A stretch of 64,000 nt of DNA from Rhodoferax sp. GW822-FHT02A01. Lineage in GTDB: Bacteria; Pseudomonadota; Gammaproteobacteria; Burkholderiales; Burkholderiaceae_C. The position numbers and the translations under genes were made by a program. The notes beneath the pieces were generated by a model. The model searched no databases. It saw only the letters and a list, made by a program, of their open reading frames with translations, and was not told the origin of the DNA. Shown one piece after another: positions 24,812 to 32,610 of the stretch (positions are counted from its first letter, which is position 1; the number at the start of each line of letters is the position of its first letter). Location: positions 744,001-808,000 of the forward strand of contig NZ_CP152376.1 in assembly GCF_038784515.1 (NCBI RefSeq). Reading direction: 5' to 3'.

Positions 24812-25975
24812 TTAGAGGTAAATAGCGGCGCCCGCACCGACGTTTGTCGCAGTGTCCTTGAGCGTCTTGACGATGTACTGGACCTGTTCTTCATCCAGCT
24901 GCGTGTGCAACGGCAGCGCCAGGGCGCGGTCGCCGATGCGGTCGGTATCAATCAGCACGCCACGGCGCCGTCCAATGGCATCGGCGGCGTTCATGTAATA
25001 GAACTGCTGGTGCAACGGGTGGCTGTAGGCAGCGGTCTCCACACCGCAGGAGCGCAGGTCGTCGATCATCTGCGCGCGCGCACTGCCGGAGAAGCGCTTG
25101 CCCAGATGCACCACGTAGAGCATCCAGTGCACCTCGTCCACATGCTCGCCGATGTAGGGTGGCTTGACGCCCTCAAAGCTCTGCATCTGGTCGTGGTACC
25201 AGGCCACCACCTGCTTACGTGCATCAAGTCGGTCGTCCAGCCCGGCGAGTTGCGCCAGACCCAGTGCGGCCGTAAGTTCACTCATGCCCGCCTGCAAGGG
25301 CACGCGCGAGCCGACCGATACCGAAGAGCGGTCCGCCAGTCGGCGCTGGCGCAGGTAGCGCAGCTCATGTACCAGCATGTCGTCGTCGGTCACGACCATG
25401 CCGCCCTCACCCGTGCACAAGGCGCAAGGTGCGGAGAAGTCGAACACCGACACATCACCGAAGGTGCCCACTTGGCGGCCCTGGTAGCGCGAGCCCAAGG
25501 CTTCGGTGCTGTCTTCAATGAGCACCAGACCATGGGCAACAGCCAGGGCGCGCAGAGGTTCCCAGGCGGCCGGGTGGCCGTTGGTGTTGCCAGCCAGCAA
25601 GGCGCGGGTCTGCGGCGTGATCTTGAGCGCGGCCTTTTCGGGGCTGAGGCTACCGGTCCAGTAGTTGATGTCGGCAAACACCGGCGTGGCGCCGCACAGG
25701 GTGATGGCCTGTGCCACCTGGTGCCAGGTGTGCGAGGTGCAGATCACCTCGTCCCCCGGGCCTATGCCCAGTGCGCGCAAGGCAATCCAGGTGCCCAGCG
25801 TGCCACTGCCCACCGCCACCGCATGCTTGCGCCCGACCCAGCCTGCAAAGGCCCGCTCGAACGACTCCAGCATGGGGCCATCGCCCCAGCGTGCGGACTC
25901 CAGCACGGCGCTCACCAATTCGATTTCGCGCGCGCCGCATTCGGGCTCGAAGAGGGAAATCAGGTCGACTTCCAT
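24812..25975 (-). CDS. DegT/DnrJ/EryC1/StrS-family protein lacking the PLP lysine
   Basis: 387 residues with the fold pattern of sugar aminotransferases: KHAVAVGSGTLGTWIAL, GDEVICTSHTWHQVAQAI, LVLIEDSTEALGSRYQG, then FDFSAPCALCTGEGGMVVTDD. In the family the last motif carries the Schiff-base lysine (as in FSFHAIKNITCAEGG); here that place is a cysteine, checked on the DNA at about 25420. Transaminase activity is therefore unlikely in the normal way. Other parts (SELTAALGLAQL, YSHPLHQQ) are well kept, which argues for a retained, altered function. It is located 2 bp after a small nif-linked gene and 8 bp before the SIR2-like gene. Confidence 0.82.
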   Translation of the reverse strand: MEVDLISLFEPECGAREIELVSAVLESARWGDGPMLESFERAFAGWVGRKHAVAVGSGTLGTWIALRALGIGPGDEVICTSHTWHQVAQAITLCGATPVFADINYWTGSLSPEKAALKITPQTRALLAGNTNGHPAAWEPLRALAVAHGLVLIEDSTEALGSRYQGRQVGTFGDVSVFDFSAPCALCTGEGGMVVTDDDMLVHELRYLRQRRLADRSSVSVGSRVPLQAGMSELTAALGLAQLAGLDDRLDARKQVVAWYHDQMQSFEGVKPPYIGEHVDEVHWMLYVVHLGKRFSGSARAQMIDDLRSCGVETAAYSHPLHQQFYYMNAADAIGRRRGVLIDTDRIGDRALALPLHTQLDEEQVQYIVKTLKDTATNVGAGAAIYL

Positions 25976-25977
25976 AG

Positions 25978-26235
25978 TTAGTTTTGCGTCAGGATGAGGG
26001 CGGTGGCTTCGTCTGCCCGGTCCGTCACCGACCAGCAGTGGCCGTTGCTGCTTGCCAGGTAGACATTGCGGCTGCCCAGCTTGAGCGCGGGTGTCTCATC
26101 GCGCATGTCCATGGCATCGACCAGCACCACGCGCATGGCGGGGTCACGGGCGCGCCAGAGGGCGGCGGCGTCACGCAGCGAGGGAGCGGCGCCAATCACT
26201 TCGCTGGCGTTGCGCAGGTATTCGGGGGTGACCAT
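25978..26235 (-). CDS. small nif-linked protein (possibly DUF6129)
   Basis: 85 residues beginning MVTPEYLRNASEVIG, with DPAMRVVLVDAMDMRDETPAL and GSRNVYLASSNGHCWSVT. Size, sequence character and place between nifT and the DegT-like gene fit the small DUF6129-type proteins of nif clusters; this assignment is from memory and tentative. The start at 26235 avoids overlap with nifT. Role unknown. Confidence 0.65.
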   Translation of the reverse strand: MVTPEYLRNASEVIGAAPSLRDAAALWRARDPAMRVVLVDAMDMRDETPALKLGSRNVYLASSNGHCWSVTDRADEATALILTQN

Positions 26236-26237
26236 GG

Positions 26238-26459
26238 CTATTCGTCCGTGAGCGCCAGGCGGCGTGCTTCCACCGTGATGGGCAGCGGTGTGTCGGCCGG
26301 CATCTCCGGCAGCTCGAACTGCCAGCCATTGGCCAGCGTCACCAGCCCGCCCCACATCGCCGGGTTGGCCATGGAAACAATGGGTTCCTCCAGATCTTTC
26401 TTGGGCACATAGCCGGTCAGCACGCCCTTGCTGTCTTTGCGGATCATCAGTTTCATCAT
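26238..26459 (-). CDS. nifT: NifT/FixU family protein
   Basis: 73 residues. MKLMIRKDSKGVLTGYVPKKD and WGGLVTLANGWQFELPEMP are the hallmarks of NifT/FixU. The start overlaps the stop of the nifS-like gene (two adjacent ATG codons; either may be used). NifT is widespread in nif clusters but has no firm function; it is dispensable in the species tested. Confidence 0.88.
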   Translation of the reverse strand: MMKLMIRKDSKGVLTGYVPKKDLEEPIVSMANPAMWGGLVTLANGWQFELPEMPADTPLPITVEARRLALTDE

Positions 26460-27619
26460 GGACTTTCGGTGGTGGATGGGGTGGTCGTTTCTTCGCGCAG
26501 CAGCGGTGCCAGCAGGGGCGGCAATTTGTTCAGCAGGTAGCCCACGTCGCCGTGGGTGGTGTCACTTCCCAACGAGAAGCGCACAGCGGCCAGCGCCTCG
26601 TCGGCAGGCACGCCCATGGCCTTGAGCACATGCGACGGCTCGCTGCCGCCGGAGGAGCAGGCTGCACCGCTGGAAGCGGCCACGCCCAGTGTGTCCAGGC
26701 GCTGCAGCACCACGTCAACCGACAGCTGACCAAAGCGCAGGTAGCTGGTGCCGGGCAGGCGCGCCACCTGTTGGCTCCAGACATGGGTGGCGGGCAGTGC
26801 CTGCTGCAGCCCGGCCTCCAGCGCGTCGCGCAGCTGGGCAATGCGGGCCGCTTGCTGTTCCAGGTCGCCCAGGCGCTCCAGTGCGGCGGCCATACCCACG
26901 ATGGCCGGCAGGTTCTCGGTGCCGCCGCGCCGACCGCGCTCCTGGCTGCCCGGCGTGGGCGGCACAAAGGCCGTGCCCTGGCGCAGCAGCAAGGCGCCTA
27001 CGCCCTTGGGGCCATGGAACTTGTGCGCCGACAGCGACACCGCATCGGCGCCGCTGGCAGCAAAGTCAAACGGCAGCTTGCCAATCAGCTGGGTGGCATC
27101 CACATGCATGCGGGCGCCGACGTTCTGTGCGAGCTGGGCTACGGCCTCATACGGCATGAGCACGCCGGTCTCGTTGTTGGCCGCCATCAGCGATACCAGG
27201 GCCACATCCGGCCCCATCAAAGCAGCAGCGGCTGCCACATCCAGCGTGCCGTCGGCGCGCACCGGCAACCAGTCCACCTGCACGCCGCTCTCGGCCAGCG
27301 CACGCGCCAGCTTGAGATGGGCCGAATGCTCCACGCGGCTGAACAGCACGCGGCGGCGAACGGGCTCTGCCGCTGCCAGCAAGCCGCGCACCGCCATCTG
27401 GTTGGACTCGGTGGCGCCGCTGGTGAACACCACTTCCACCGGCTTGCAACCCAGCACACGCGCCACCACGGCACGGGCCGCACCCAGGGCGCGCTTGGCG
27501 TCCTGACCCGGGCCGTGCTGCGACGAGGTGTTGGCCCAGGTGCTGCTCATCTGCTGCAGCATGGCCTGCACCACGGCGGGCGCGGGCTGGGTGGTGGCGT
27601 TGTGGTCGAGGTAGATCAT
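26456..27619 (-). CDS. nifS: cysteine desulfurase, NifS-like
   Basis: PLP-dependent cysteine desulfurase, 387 residues. MIYLDHNATT opens the chain, the PLP lysine is in [16 protein letters not shown], and the reactive cysteine is in SSGAACSSGGSEPSHVL. It would mobilise sulfur for Fe-S cluster assembly on nif proteins. It is distinct from the second desulfurase at 39741 (IscS-type); the two share only family motifs, and this one has the longer active-site loop region seen in NifS/group I proteins. It lies in the middle of the nifB run. Confidence 0.88.
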   Translation of the reverse strand: MIYLDHNATTQPAPAVVQAMLQQMSSTWANTSSQHGPGQDAKRALGAARAVVARVLGCKPVEVVFTSGATESNQMAVRGLLAAAEPVRRRVLFSRVEHSAHLKLARALAESGVQVDWLPVRADGTLDVAAAAALMGPDVALVSLMAANNETGVLMPYEAVAQLAQNVGARMHVDATQLIGKLPFDFAASGADAVSLSAHKFHGPKGVGALLLRQGTAFVPPTPGSQERGRRGGTENLPAIVGMAAALERLGDLEQQAARIAQLRDALEAGLQQALPATHVWSQQVARLPGTSYLRFGQLSVDVVLQRLDTLGVAASSGAACSSGGSEPSHVLKAMGVPADEALAAVRFSLGSDTTHGDVGYLLNKLPPLLAPLLREETTTPSTTESP

Positions 27620-27630
27620 GGTCGTGCGGC

Positions 27631-27981
27631 TTACGGCCAGAACTGGCGATCAGGGTCCACACACAGCAGGTCCAGCGCGGCGTCCAGCTCTGCGTTCTGC
27701 AACTGGGGTTCCCAGCTGGCGTTGGCGTGGTCGCGCGAGCACAGGCACCAGCGGTTGGCCTCGTGCGGCACCAGCAGGGCGATGTCGATCAGTCCGCCGC
27801 TGGGGTCTATCTTGCGCGAGCAGTTGGGGCTCTGGATGCGAAAGGCATCACCCTCCTGCAGCACCTGCGGGCGCACATAGCGGTAGCGCACCCGCTCGCG
27901 CAGAGCGCGCTCCAGGCGGTGCAGCGTCAGGTTCATGACGACGGCACCGCTGGCAGCGGCATGCGCGTTGACCGCAGTCAC
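27631..27981 (-). CDS. conserved hypothetical, nif-linked (116 residues)
   Basis: Starts with GTG at 27981, which overlaps the TGA of the upstream nifZ-like gene; an ATG at 27936 (MNLTLHRLERAL) is the alternative. The core NCSRKIDPSGGLIDIALL, RWCLCSRDHANASW is compact and contains several cysteines. I do not recognise a family with certainty. Tight packing with neighbours and a good codon pattern support it as real. It may be a small alpha/beta protein of nif clusters. Confidence 0.6.
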   Translation of the reverse strand: MTAVNAHAAASGAVVMNLTLHRLERALRERVRYRYVRPQVLQEGDAFRIQSPNCSRKIDPSGGLIDIALLVPHEANRWCLCSRDHANASWEPQLQNAELDAALDLLCVDPDRQFWP

Positions 27982-28265
27982 AGCGGCTCCTCCGTCTCGG
28001 GCAGCAACCCGGCAGGCGCCGGCACCAGTTCGATCTCCAGGCAGCCGACCACACAGTCGGCAAACTGCACCAGGTACACCGGCTCGTTGATTTCTTCGGC
28101 GTGGCCGATGTTGACGATTTCACCCACCGAGCCGCGCGCTGCCAGCAAGGCGTCTTCGGCGCGCTCGGGGTGGCTGCCGTCGTTGATCAGGTCGTCCAGC
28201 GCAATCACGCGCTGGCCCCAGGCGTAGGCCGGTTCGCGGATATCCATTCCGGGCATGGTGCTCAT
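27978..28265 (-). CDS. NifZ-family protein, short copy
   Basis: 95 residues from MSTMPGMDIREPAYAWGQRV. The NifZ core is seen as GSVGEIVNIGHAEEINEPVY followed by LVQFADCVVGCLEIELVP. It begins inside the stop of the longer NifZ-like gene (ATGA overlap), so the two are coupled. NifZ acts in P-cluster maturation of the MoFe protein. Two diverged copies side by side suggest a duplication with division of labour. Confidence 0.78.
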   Translation of the reverse strand: MSTMPGMDIREPAYAWGQRVIALDDLINDGSHPERAEDALLAARGSVGEIVNIGHAEEINEPVYLVQFADCVVGCLEIELVPAPAGLLPETEEPL

Positions 28266-28624
28266 CACGACTCCTTGGTGGTTTGGGCGGAGCCCAGGGT
28301 TTGCAATGCAGTGGCTTTTTCGCCGAGCTGCGCCAGCACTTCTTCGGGCAGGTTGTCCAGCGTGCACAACTCCTTGGCGCGCATGCCCACGCGGTGGCCA
28401 GACTCCACAAAGTCCACCGCATAGATGTAGAACTGCTGCAGAAAGGTGTTGATGTTGATGACGTAGCCGATCTCGCCCTTGTTCACCAGCACCTCGCCAA
28501 TGTCGCGGCCGTTGTAGGTGCCGTCGTTGCGCACCACGGAGCGCGCAATCACCCGCTCGCCATACGAAAAGCGTGGTGGCGAGGCCAGTTCGATTTCATC
28601 GCTGTCGCGGTTGATGTCAGCCAT
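28265..28624 (-). CDS. nifZ: NifZ-family protein, longer copy
   Basis: 119 residues from MADINRDSDEIELASPPRFS. Core motifs are YGERVIARSVVRNDGTY, GEVLVNKGEIGYVININTFL and YIYAVDFVESGHRVGMR, matching NifZ. It overlaps the end of the LRV gene by 8 bp and the next nifZ-like gene by 3 bp. Expected role is nitrogenase MoFe-protein P-cluster maturation. Confidence 0.85.
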   Translation of the reverse strand: MADINRDSDEIELASPPRFSYGERVIARSVVRNDGTYNGRDIGEVLVNKGEIGYVININTFLQQFYIYAVDFVESGHRVGMRAKELCTLDNLPEEVLAQLGEKATALQTLGSAQTTKES

Positions 28625-29456
28625 GGGGCACTCCTTGCGGGCCGCAGGGCAGTGCCAGGCGCTCCTGCACCATGCGGCGGACTTCGGTATCGGCGTCTTC
28701 CTGCATGCCGCGCAGCGTGGCGATATCGGCACGCTCGGCCACTTCAAAGCGCACACGCCAGTCGGCATCATTTGCCAGGCGCGACAGCAGGGCCGCAGGC
28801 AGGCGCGCGGCGACGATGCAACGCACCTCGGCCTCGCTGTCATCGGCCATGCGCAGCAGCGCGGGCATTTCCAGGCGGCGGGCCACACGCATGCGCACGG
28901 CGCGGTCGGCATCGGTGGCCATGGTGGGCAGCAGTGCCAGCGGCAGGCGCAGCGCCACCAGCTCACGCACGCCGTAGTCGGGGTCGTTGCGCAAGGCGGC
29001 CAGGTCATGCGGCGCCAGGCGCTGGGCCACGCGGATACGCACCTCACGGTGCGGGTCGTTCACCATGCGCAGCAACTGGGTCATGGGCAGACGCAATGCA
29101 ACTTGCAGACGCACGGTTTCATCCGGGTCGTCCATCAGGGCAGTGAGGCGGAACACACTGGCAAAACGCGCGGCAATGGCGCGCACTTCGAAATAGGGAT
29201 GGGCCAACTGTTCGTCGCAAAGATTCGGGTGCCAGCGAAAGAAGCGGTCTATGCGGCGGGCGTACACGTCCTGCATGCAGGCGTAGCCGGGCTCGCAACC
29301 ATTGCGGCCTTCCAGCTCGCGCAGGTGCGCATAGGTGCAGCTGCCGCAGTGCACCGGGCCGCCCTGCCAGTGCTGGGCCGGGATATCGTCCTGCGGTGCG
29401 CGTACGGAGGGCTTGCGGGCACCCAGCACTACGGGCATGTCGCCGGTGGCGTTCAT
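28617..29456 (-). CDS. 4Fe-4S leucine-rich variant (LRV) repeat protein
   Basis: 279 residues. The N-terminal iron-sulfur region has CGSCTYAHL, GCEPGYACMQD; the cysteines fit the LRV_FeS domain described from Azotobacter vinelandii. Residues 90-270 are about eight repeats of roughly 24 residues with the pattern RxxVAxRLPxxxLxxLxxDPDxxVR, e.g. VRIRVAQRLAPHDLAALRND, which form the helical LRV solenoid. Coupled by overlap to the TPR gene upstream and nifZ downstream. Function in nitrogen fixation is unproven; a scaffold or redox role is plausible. Confidence 0.87.
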   Translation of the reverse strand: MNATGDMPVVLGARKPSVRAPQDDIPAQHWQGGPVHCGSCTYAHLRELEGRNGCEPGYACMQDVYARRIDRFFRWHPNLCDEQLAHPYFEVRAIAARFASVFRLTALMDDPDETVRLQVALRLPMTQLLRMVNDPHREVRIRVAQRLAPHDLAALRNDPDYGVRELVALRLPLALLPTMATDADRAVRMRVARRLEMPALLRMADDSEAEVRCIVAARLPAALLSRLANDADWRVRFEVAERADIATLRGMQEDADTEVRRMVQERLALPCGPQGVPHG

Positions 29457-30016
29457 GGTGTGGTTGCGCCCCAGCCGCGTGCCGGGTATTCCGGTGAGGT
29501 GTCGGTGGGCCCACCGGCTTCATGGCGCGCCAGCACATGGGCCAGCAGTCCGCCGCCCACATGGTCCTTGGGGTCCAGGCGGCGCAGGCCAGCGAGCATG
29601 AGGCGCGCTTCGTCCATGTCACCCAGACGCATGTTGAGATAGGCCAGGCCCTTGAGCGCAAACAGATAGAAGCGCACGGCAGCGTCGTGCCGGGTGGCAT
29701 CGTCGCTGGGCGGCTCGTCGCCAAAGTCGGGGCCCAGCGCGGTGCGCGCAATGGCCAGTGCGTCTTCACCCACGGCCCTGGCCTTGTCCAGCTGGTGGCC
29801 GTAGAAGAAGAAACGGTACAGCGCAATCAGCGGCGCCGGGTGGCTGGGCGCGGCGGCGCGCGCCTGCTCCAGCAGTGCCAGTGCCTGCTCGGGTGACTCG
29901 TACAACTTGGCAGCCTGCTCAATCAGGCCGCGCACCTGCGGACTCAGGCCTGAGCCGATGACGCTGTCAGCAAATGCCGCCAGGTCGTCACCGAAGCGCA
30001 GGCTGTCCGCAGTCAT
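29453..30016 (-). CDS. TPR-like helical protein, nif-linked
   Basis: 187 residues. Helical hairpins such as SPEQALALLEQARAAAPSHP and LKGLAYLNMRLGDMDEARLM follow the tetratricopeptide pattern. No catalytic residues seen. It begins 12 bp after the IscA-like gene and overlaps the LRV gene start (ATGA). Probably a protein-protein adaptor in nitrogenase maturation; this is inferred from location. Confidence 0.7.
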   Translation of the reverse strand: MTADSLRFGDDLAAFADSVIGSGLSPQVRGLIEQAAKLYESPEQALALLEQARAAAPSHPAPLIALYRFFFYGHQLDKARAVGEDALAIARTALGPDFGDEPPSDDATRHDAAVRFYLFALKGLAYLNMRLGDMDEARLMLAGLRRLDPKDHVGGGLLAHVLARHEAGGPTDTSPEYPARGWGATTP

Positions 30017-30028
30017 GGCAGCGTGCGA

Positions 30029-30433
30029 TCAGGAGGCGACTACAGGGGCCGGACGGCCCCGGCCAATCGACCCGATGTCGATCTTGGTCACGCCGACCTG
30101 GGGCGCGCTCTCGGCGCTGCTGCAGGCGCAGGCGGCCTTGTTGGGGTCAATGAACGACAGGCCGGACTGGGTGGCGGTTTCCACAAAGTCGATGGTGATG
30201 CCGTTGAGCATCAGGCGGCTCTCGGCCCCCAGAAACAGACGCACGCCACCGGTTTCCAGCAGTTGCTCGCCACCTTGCGGTGCGGCCTCGGCGCTGAACT
30301 CGGAGGAGTAACCGGAGCAGCCGCCCGGCGTCACCGACAGGCGCAGGCCCGCGCCTGCAGGCAGGCCGGAGAAGCGCACGATGCGGTTGATGAATTTCGC
30401 CGCAGCGGGGGTGATGGTGACAGTGGGCAGCAT
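30029..30433 (-). CDS. HesB/IscA-type iron-sulfur carrier, nifB-linked
   Basis: 134 residues from MLPTVTITPAAAKFINRIV. A-type carrier cysteines are in TPGGCSGYSSEF and NKAACACSS. The C-terminal tail of about 25 residues (QVGVTKIDIGSIGRGRP) is longer than in IscA. The longer in-frame start is rejected since it overlaps fdxN. Located between fdxN and the TPR gene; probably delivers Fe-S clusters to NifB or the nitrogenase precursors. It is one of three A-type carriers in the window. Confidence 0.85.
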   Translation of the reverse strand: MLPTVTITPAAAKFINRIVRFSGLPAGAGLRLSVTPGGCSGYSSEFSAEAAPQGGEQLLETGGVRLFLGAESRLMLNGITIDFVETATQSGLSFIDPNKAACACSSAESAPQVGVTKIDIGSIGRGRPAPVVAS

Positions 30434-30461
30434 GATGGTGAAGTCTCCGTAGGAATAAGAA

Positions 30462-30656
30462 TCAGGCCTTGACGATGCAGCCATCGACCGGGCACACCGC
30501 CACGCACTGGGCGGTGTCGAAGTGGCCGACGCAGTCGGTGCACTTCTTGGGGTCGATCACATAGGTGCCATTCTTTTCACGAATAGCAACGTTGGGGCAC
30601 TCGGGTTCGCAGGCGGAACAGGCGGTGCAGGTGGAGGCAATGATTTTGTGAGCCAT
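30462..30656 (-). CDS. fdxN: FdxN-type 2[4Fe-4S] ferredoxin
   Basis: 64 residues with two cluster motifs: [12 protein letters not shown] and [18 protein letters not shown]. The second has the spaced-out form typical of nifB-linked FdxN ferredoxins. It lies 33 bp after nifB on the same transcript. FdxN supports NifB-dependent FeMo-co precursor synthesis and electron supply to nitrogenase in related diazotrophs. Confidence 0.92.
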   Translation of the reverse strand: MAHKIIASTCTACSACEPECPNVAIREKNGTYVIDPKKCTDCVGHFDTAQCVAVCPVDGCIVKA

Positions 30657-30689
30657 GGTCGGTCTCCAGTGGGTTGAAAAAACGGGTAC

Positions 30690-32270
30690 TCAAGCTGCCA
30701 GTGCAGCGCTGTTGCCAAGGTTGGTGTAGGCACCCTGGCGGATCTGCGCGTCGCCACGGGCCTGGTGCACCACGGCGCCGCTGGCAATGCGGGCGCGGTA
30801 ATCGTTGAACCAGTCGAGCGCGGCTTTTTCAATGAACTCACCCACGTACTGGTCTACCGGCTCCACACCGGCCTGCAGCAATTCGTCCTTGGGGCAGGCG
30901 CCGATCTTGGCCACCAGCACCGCATGGCAATCGTTGATGGCGCGCACCACCGATGGCAGTTGCTCGTCATCACCCGCGCCGCCCTGGCAGTACTGGTCGA
31001 CCCGGCGATGGCCTACAAACAGGGCCTGCGCTGCGGACACTTCAAACACCTGGAATTCGGTGACGTGGCCAAAGTGTTCGTTGACGCGGCCACCGCCCTT
31101 GGTGGCCACGGCCACCATGACCTTGAGGTCATCGCCAACGGTGATGGCACTGGCTTCGGCCAAAGCCTGCTGCTTGGCAGCGTGCTGTGCCTGGCGCTCG
31201 ACTTCCACCTGTTCCTGATAGGACTTGCGTTTGTCCAGGTCGTAGACCACGTCCATCTGCTCCAGCTTGTCCAGGGTGAACTCTTCGCTGCGGTCTTCAC
31301 CGAGCAGGCCCACCGCATCGGCACGGCACTGGCGGCAGTGGCGCATCAGGTTGGCGCCGCCCATGCAGGCGTCCTGCACGGCCTTGAGTTCAGAAGCGGT
31401 CGGGCCGCGCTGGCCGGTGAGGCCAAACACCGTGCCGTGTTCGGCTTCGGAGATCAGCGGCATGATGTTGTGCAGGAAGGCGCCGCGCTTCTTCACTTCG
31501 CGGTTCACTTCAATCAGATGCTCGTCGTTGATGCCGGGGATCAGCACCGAATTGATCTTGGTCAGCACGCCACGGGCGGTGAGCATCTCCAGGCCCAGCA
31601 TCTGGCGTTCATGCAATATCTTGGCGGCTTCATAACCAGTGACGCGGCGGTGTTCCCAGAAGATCCAGGGGTAGATTTTTTCGCCCACGGCCGGGTCCAC
31701 CATATTGATGGTGATGGTGACGTGGTCCACGTTGTACTTGCAGATTTCGTCCACATGGTCGGGCAAGGCCAGGCCGTTGGTGGAGATGCAGAGCTTGAGG
31801 TCCGGCGCCTGCTCCTGCAGCATGCGGAAGGTCTGGAAGGTCTTGGCCGGGTTGGCCAGCGCATCACCCGGGCCGGCAATGCCCAGCACCGTCATCTGCG
31901 GAATCTCGCTGGCCACGGCCACCACTTTTTTCACGGCCTGCTCGGGCGTGAGCTTTTGCGAGACCACGCCGGGGCGCGATTCGTTGGAGCAGTCGTACTT
32001 GCGGTTGCAGTAGTTGCACTGGATGTTGCAGGCAGGCGCCACGGCCACGTGCATGCGGGCAAAGTGGTGGTGGGCTTCTTCGGAATAGCAGGGGTGGTTC
32101 TTGACCTTGTCCCAGATGGCCTGAGGCATGTCATCGGGTCCGTCGGACGAGCCGCAACTGGCCTTGCCTTCACCACCGTGGGTGTCGCAGCCGCCACCGC
32201 TGGCGGGCATTTCAAACTTGGCACCCAGGGTTTTAATCTGGCCGATGCTTACATAAGATGTCGCTTGCAT
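30690..32270 (-). CDS. nifB: nitrogenase cofactor biosynthesis protein NifB
   Basis: Radical-SAM enzyme making NifB-co (the 8Fe-9S-C precursor of FeMo-co), 526 residues. The radical-SAM motif is APACNIQCNYCNRKYDC at about residue 90, with the conserved NHPCYSEEAHHHFARMH just before. A NifX-like cofactor-binding domain follows from about residue 385 (LKVMVAVATKGGGRVNEHFG). The start at 32270 (MQATSYVSIGQIK) is preferred to an upstream ATG because the leader carries the promoter at 32314. First gene of a run of about fifteen on the minus strand. Confidence 0.96.
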   Translation of the reverse strand: MQATSYVSIGQIKTLGAKFEMPASGGGCDTHGGEGKASCGSSDGPDDMPQAIWDKVKNHPCYSEEAHHHFARMHVAVAPACNIQCNYCNRKYDCSNESRPGVVSQKLTPEQAVKKVVAVASEIPQMTVLGIAGPGDALANPAKTFQTFRMLQEQAPDLKLCISTNGLALPDHVDEICKYNVDHVTITINMVDPAVGEKIYPWIFWEHRRVTGYEAAKILHERQMLGLEMLTARGVLTKINSVLIPGINDEHLIEVNREVKKRGAFLHNIMPLISEAEHGTVFGLTGQRGPTASELKAVQDACMGGANLMRHCRQCRADAVGLLGEDRSEEFTLDKLEQMDVVYDLDKRKSYQEQVEVERQAQHAAKQQALAEASAITVGDDLKVMVAVATKGGGRVNEHFGHVTEFQVFEVSAAQALFVGHRRVDQYCQGGAGDDEQLPSVVRAINDCHAVLVAKIGACPKDELLQAGVEPVDQYVGEFIEKAALDWFNDYRARIASGAVVHQARGDAQIRQGAYTNLGNSAALAA

Positions 32271-32313
32271 GGAGACCCTTCTCGCAGCCAACGCTGGCCG
32301 CACAGGGGGTTAA

Positions 32314-32330
32314 TAGCTAAATCCATGCCA
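32314..32330 (-). promoter_or_regulatory. sigma-54 promoter of nifB
   Basis: Minus-strand TGGCATGGATTTAGCTA, with GG and GC twelve bases apart as in -24/-12 promoters. The -12 part reads TAGC instead of the consensus TTGC. Predicted transcript start lies about 34 bases before the nifB ATG. Confidence 0.75.
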
Positions 32331-32359
32331 TACAAAAACGACCTTTTTTGCCGGAAGTT

Positions 32360-32375
32360 TGTAGGAAGTGGCACA
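32360..32375. promoter_or_regulatory. NifA upstream activator site 1 (nifB)
   Basis: TGT-N10-ACA match (TGTAGGAAGTGGCACA), about 30 bp upstream of the nifB -24 element, matching the NifA site consensus. Confidence 0.7.
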
Positions 32376-32413
32376 CGGGACGGGTTCTTGGGCGCCGGGT
32401 TTGCAGGGGTTGC

Positions 32414-32429
32414 TGTCAGTGATGCGACA
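32414..32429. promoter_or_regulatory. NifA upstream activator site 2 (nifB)
   Basis: Second TGT-N10-ACA match (TGTCAGTGATGCGACA), about 84 bp upstream of the -24 element. Centre-to-centre distance to site 1 is 54 bp, near five helical turns, suitable for two NifA dimers on one face. Confidence 0.7.
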
Positions 32430-32610
32430 AAGGTGACACAGGCAAATTGTTTGGGTTTGGGCGGGTTGTGCGCCAACGTGTGGGCGGGCTGGCAGACCGG
32501 GTGGGGTGGTTGAGGAAGTTAAGTTCACTTGCCAGCCACAGATATCAACGTCATTTTTCGTGATTTGTGTACACTATGATTCACAAATGACCTTTGAAGC
32601 GAAGGGAAAA

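Noticed and set aside
28265..29047. 260-codon minus-strand frame that starts far inside the LRV gene
   Set aside because: Only its last 119 codons (from 28624) are the real nifZ gene; the upstream part is out of frame with the LRV protein and has shadow composition.
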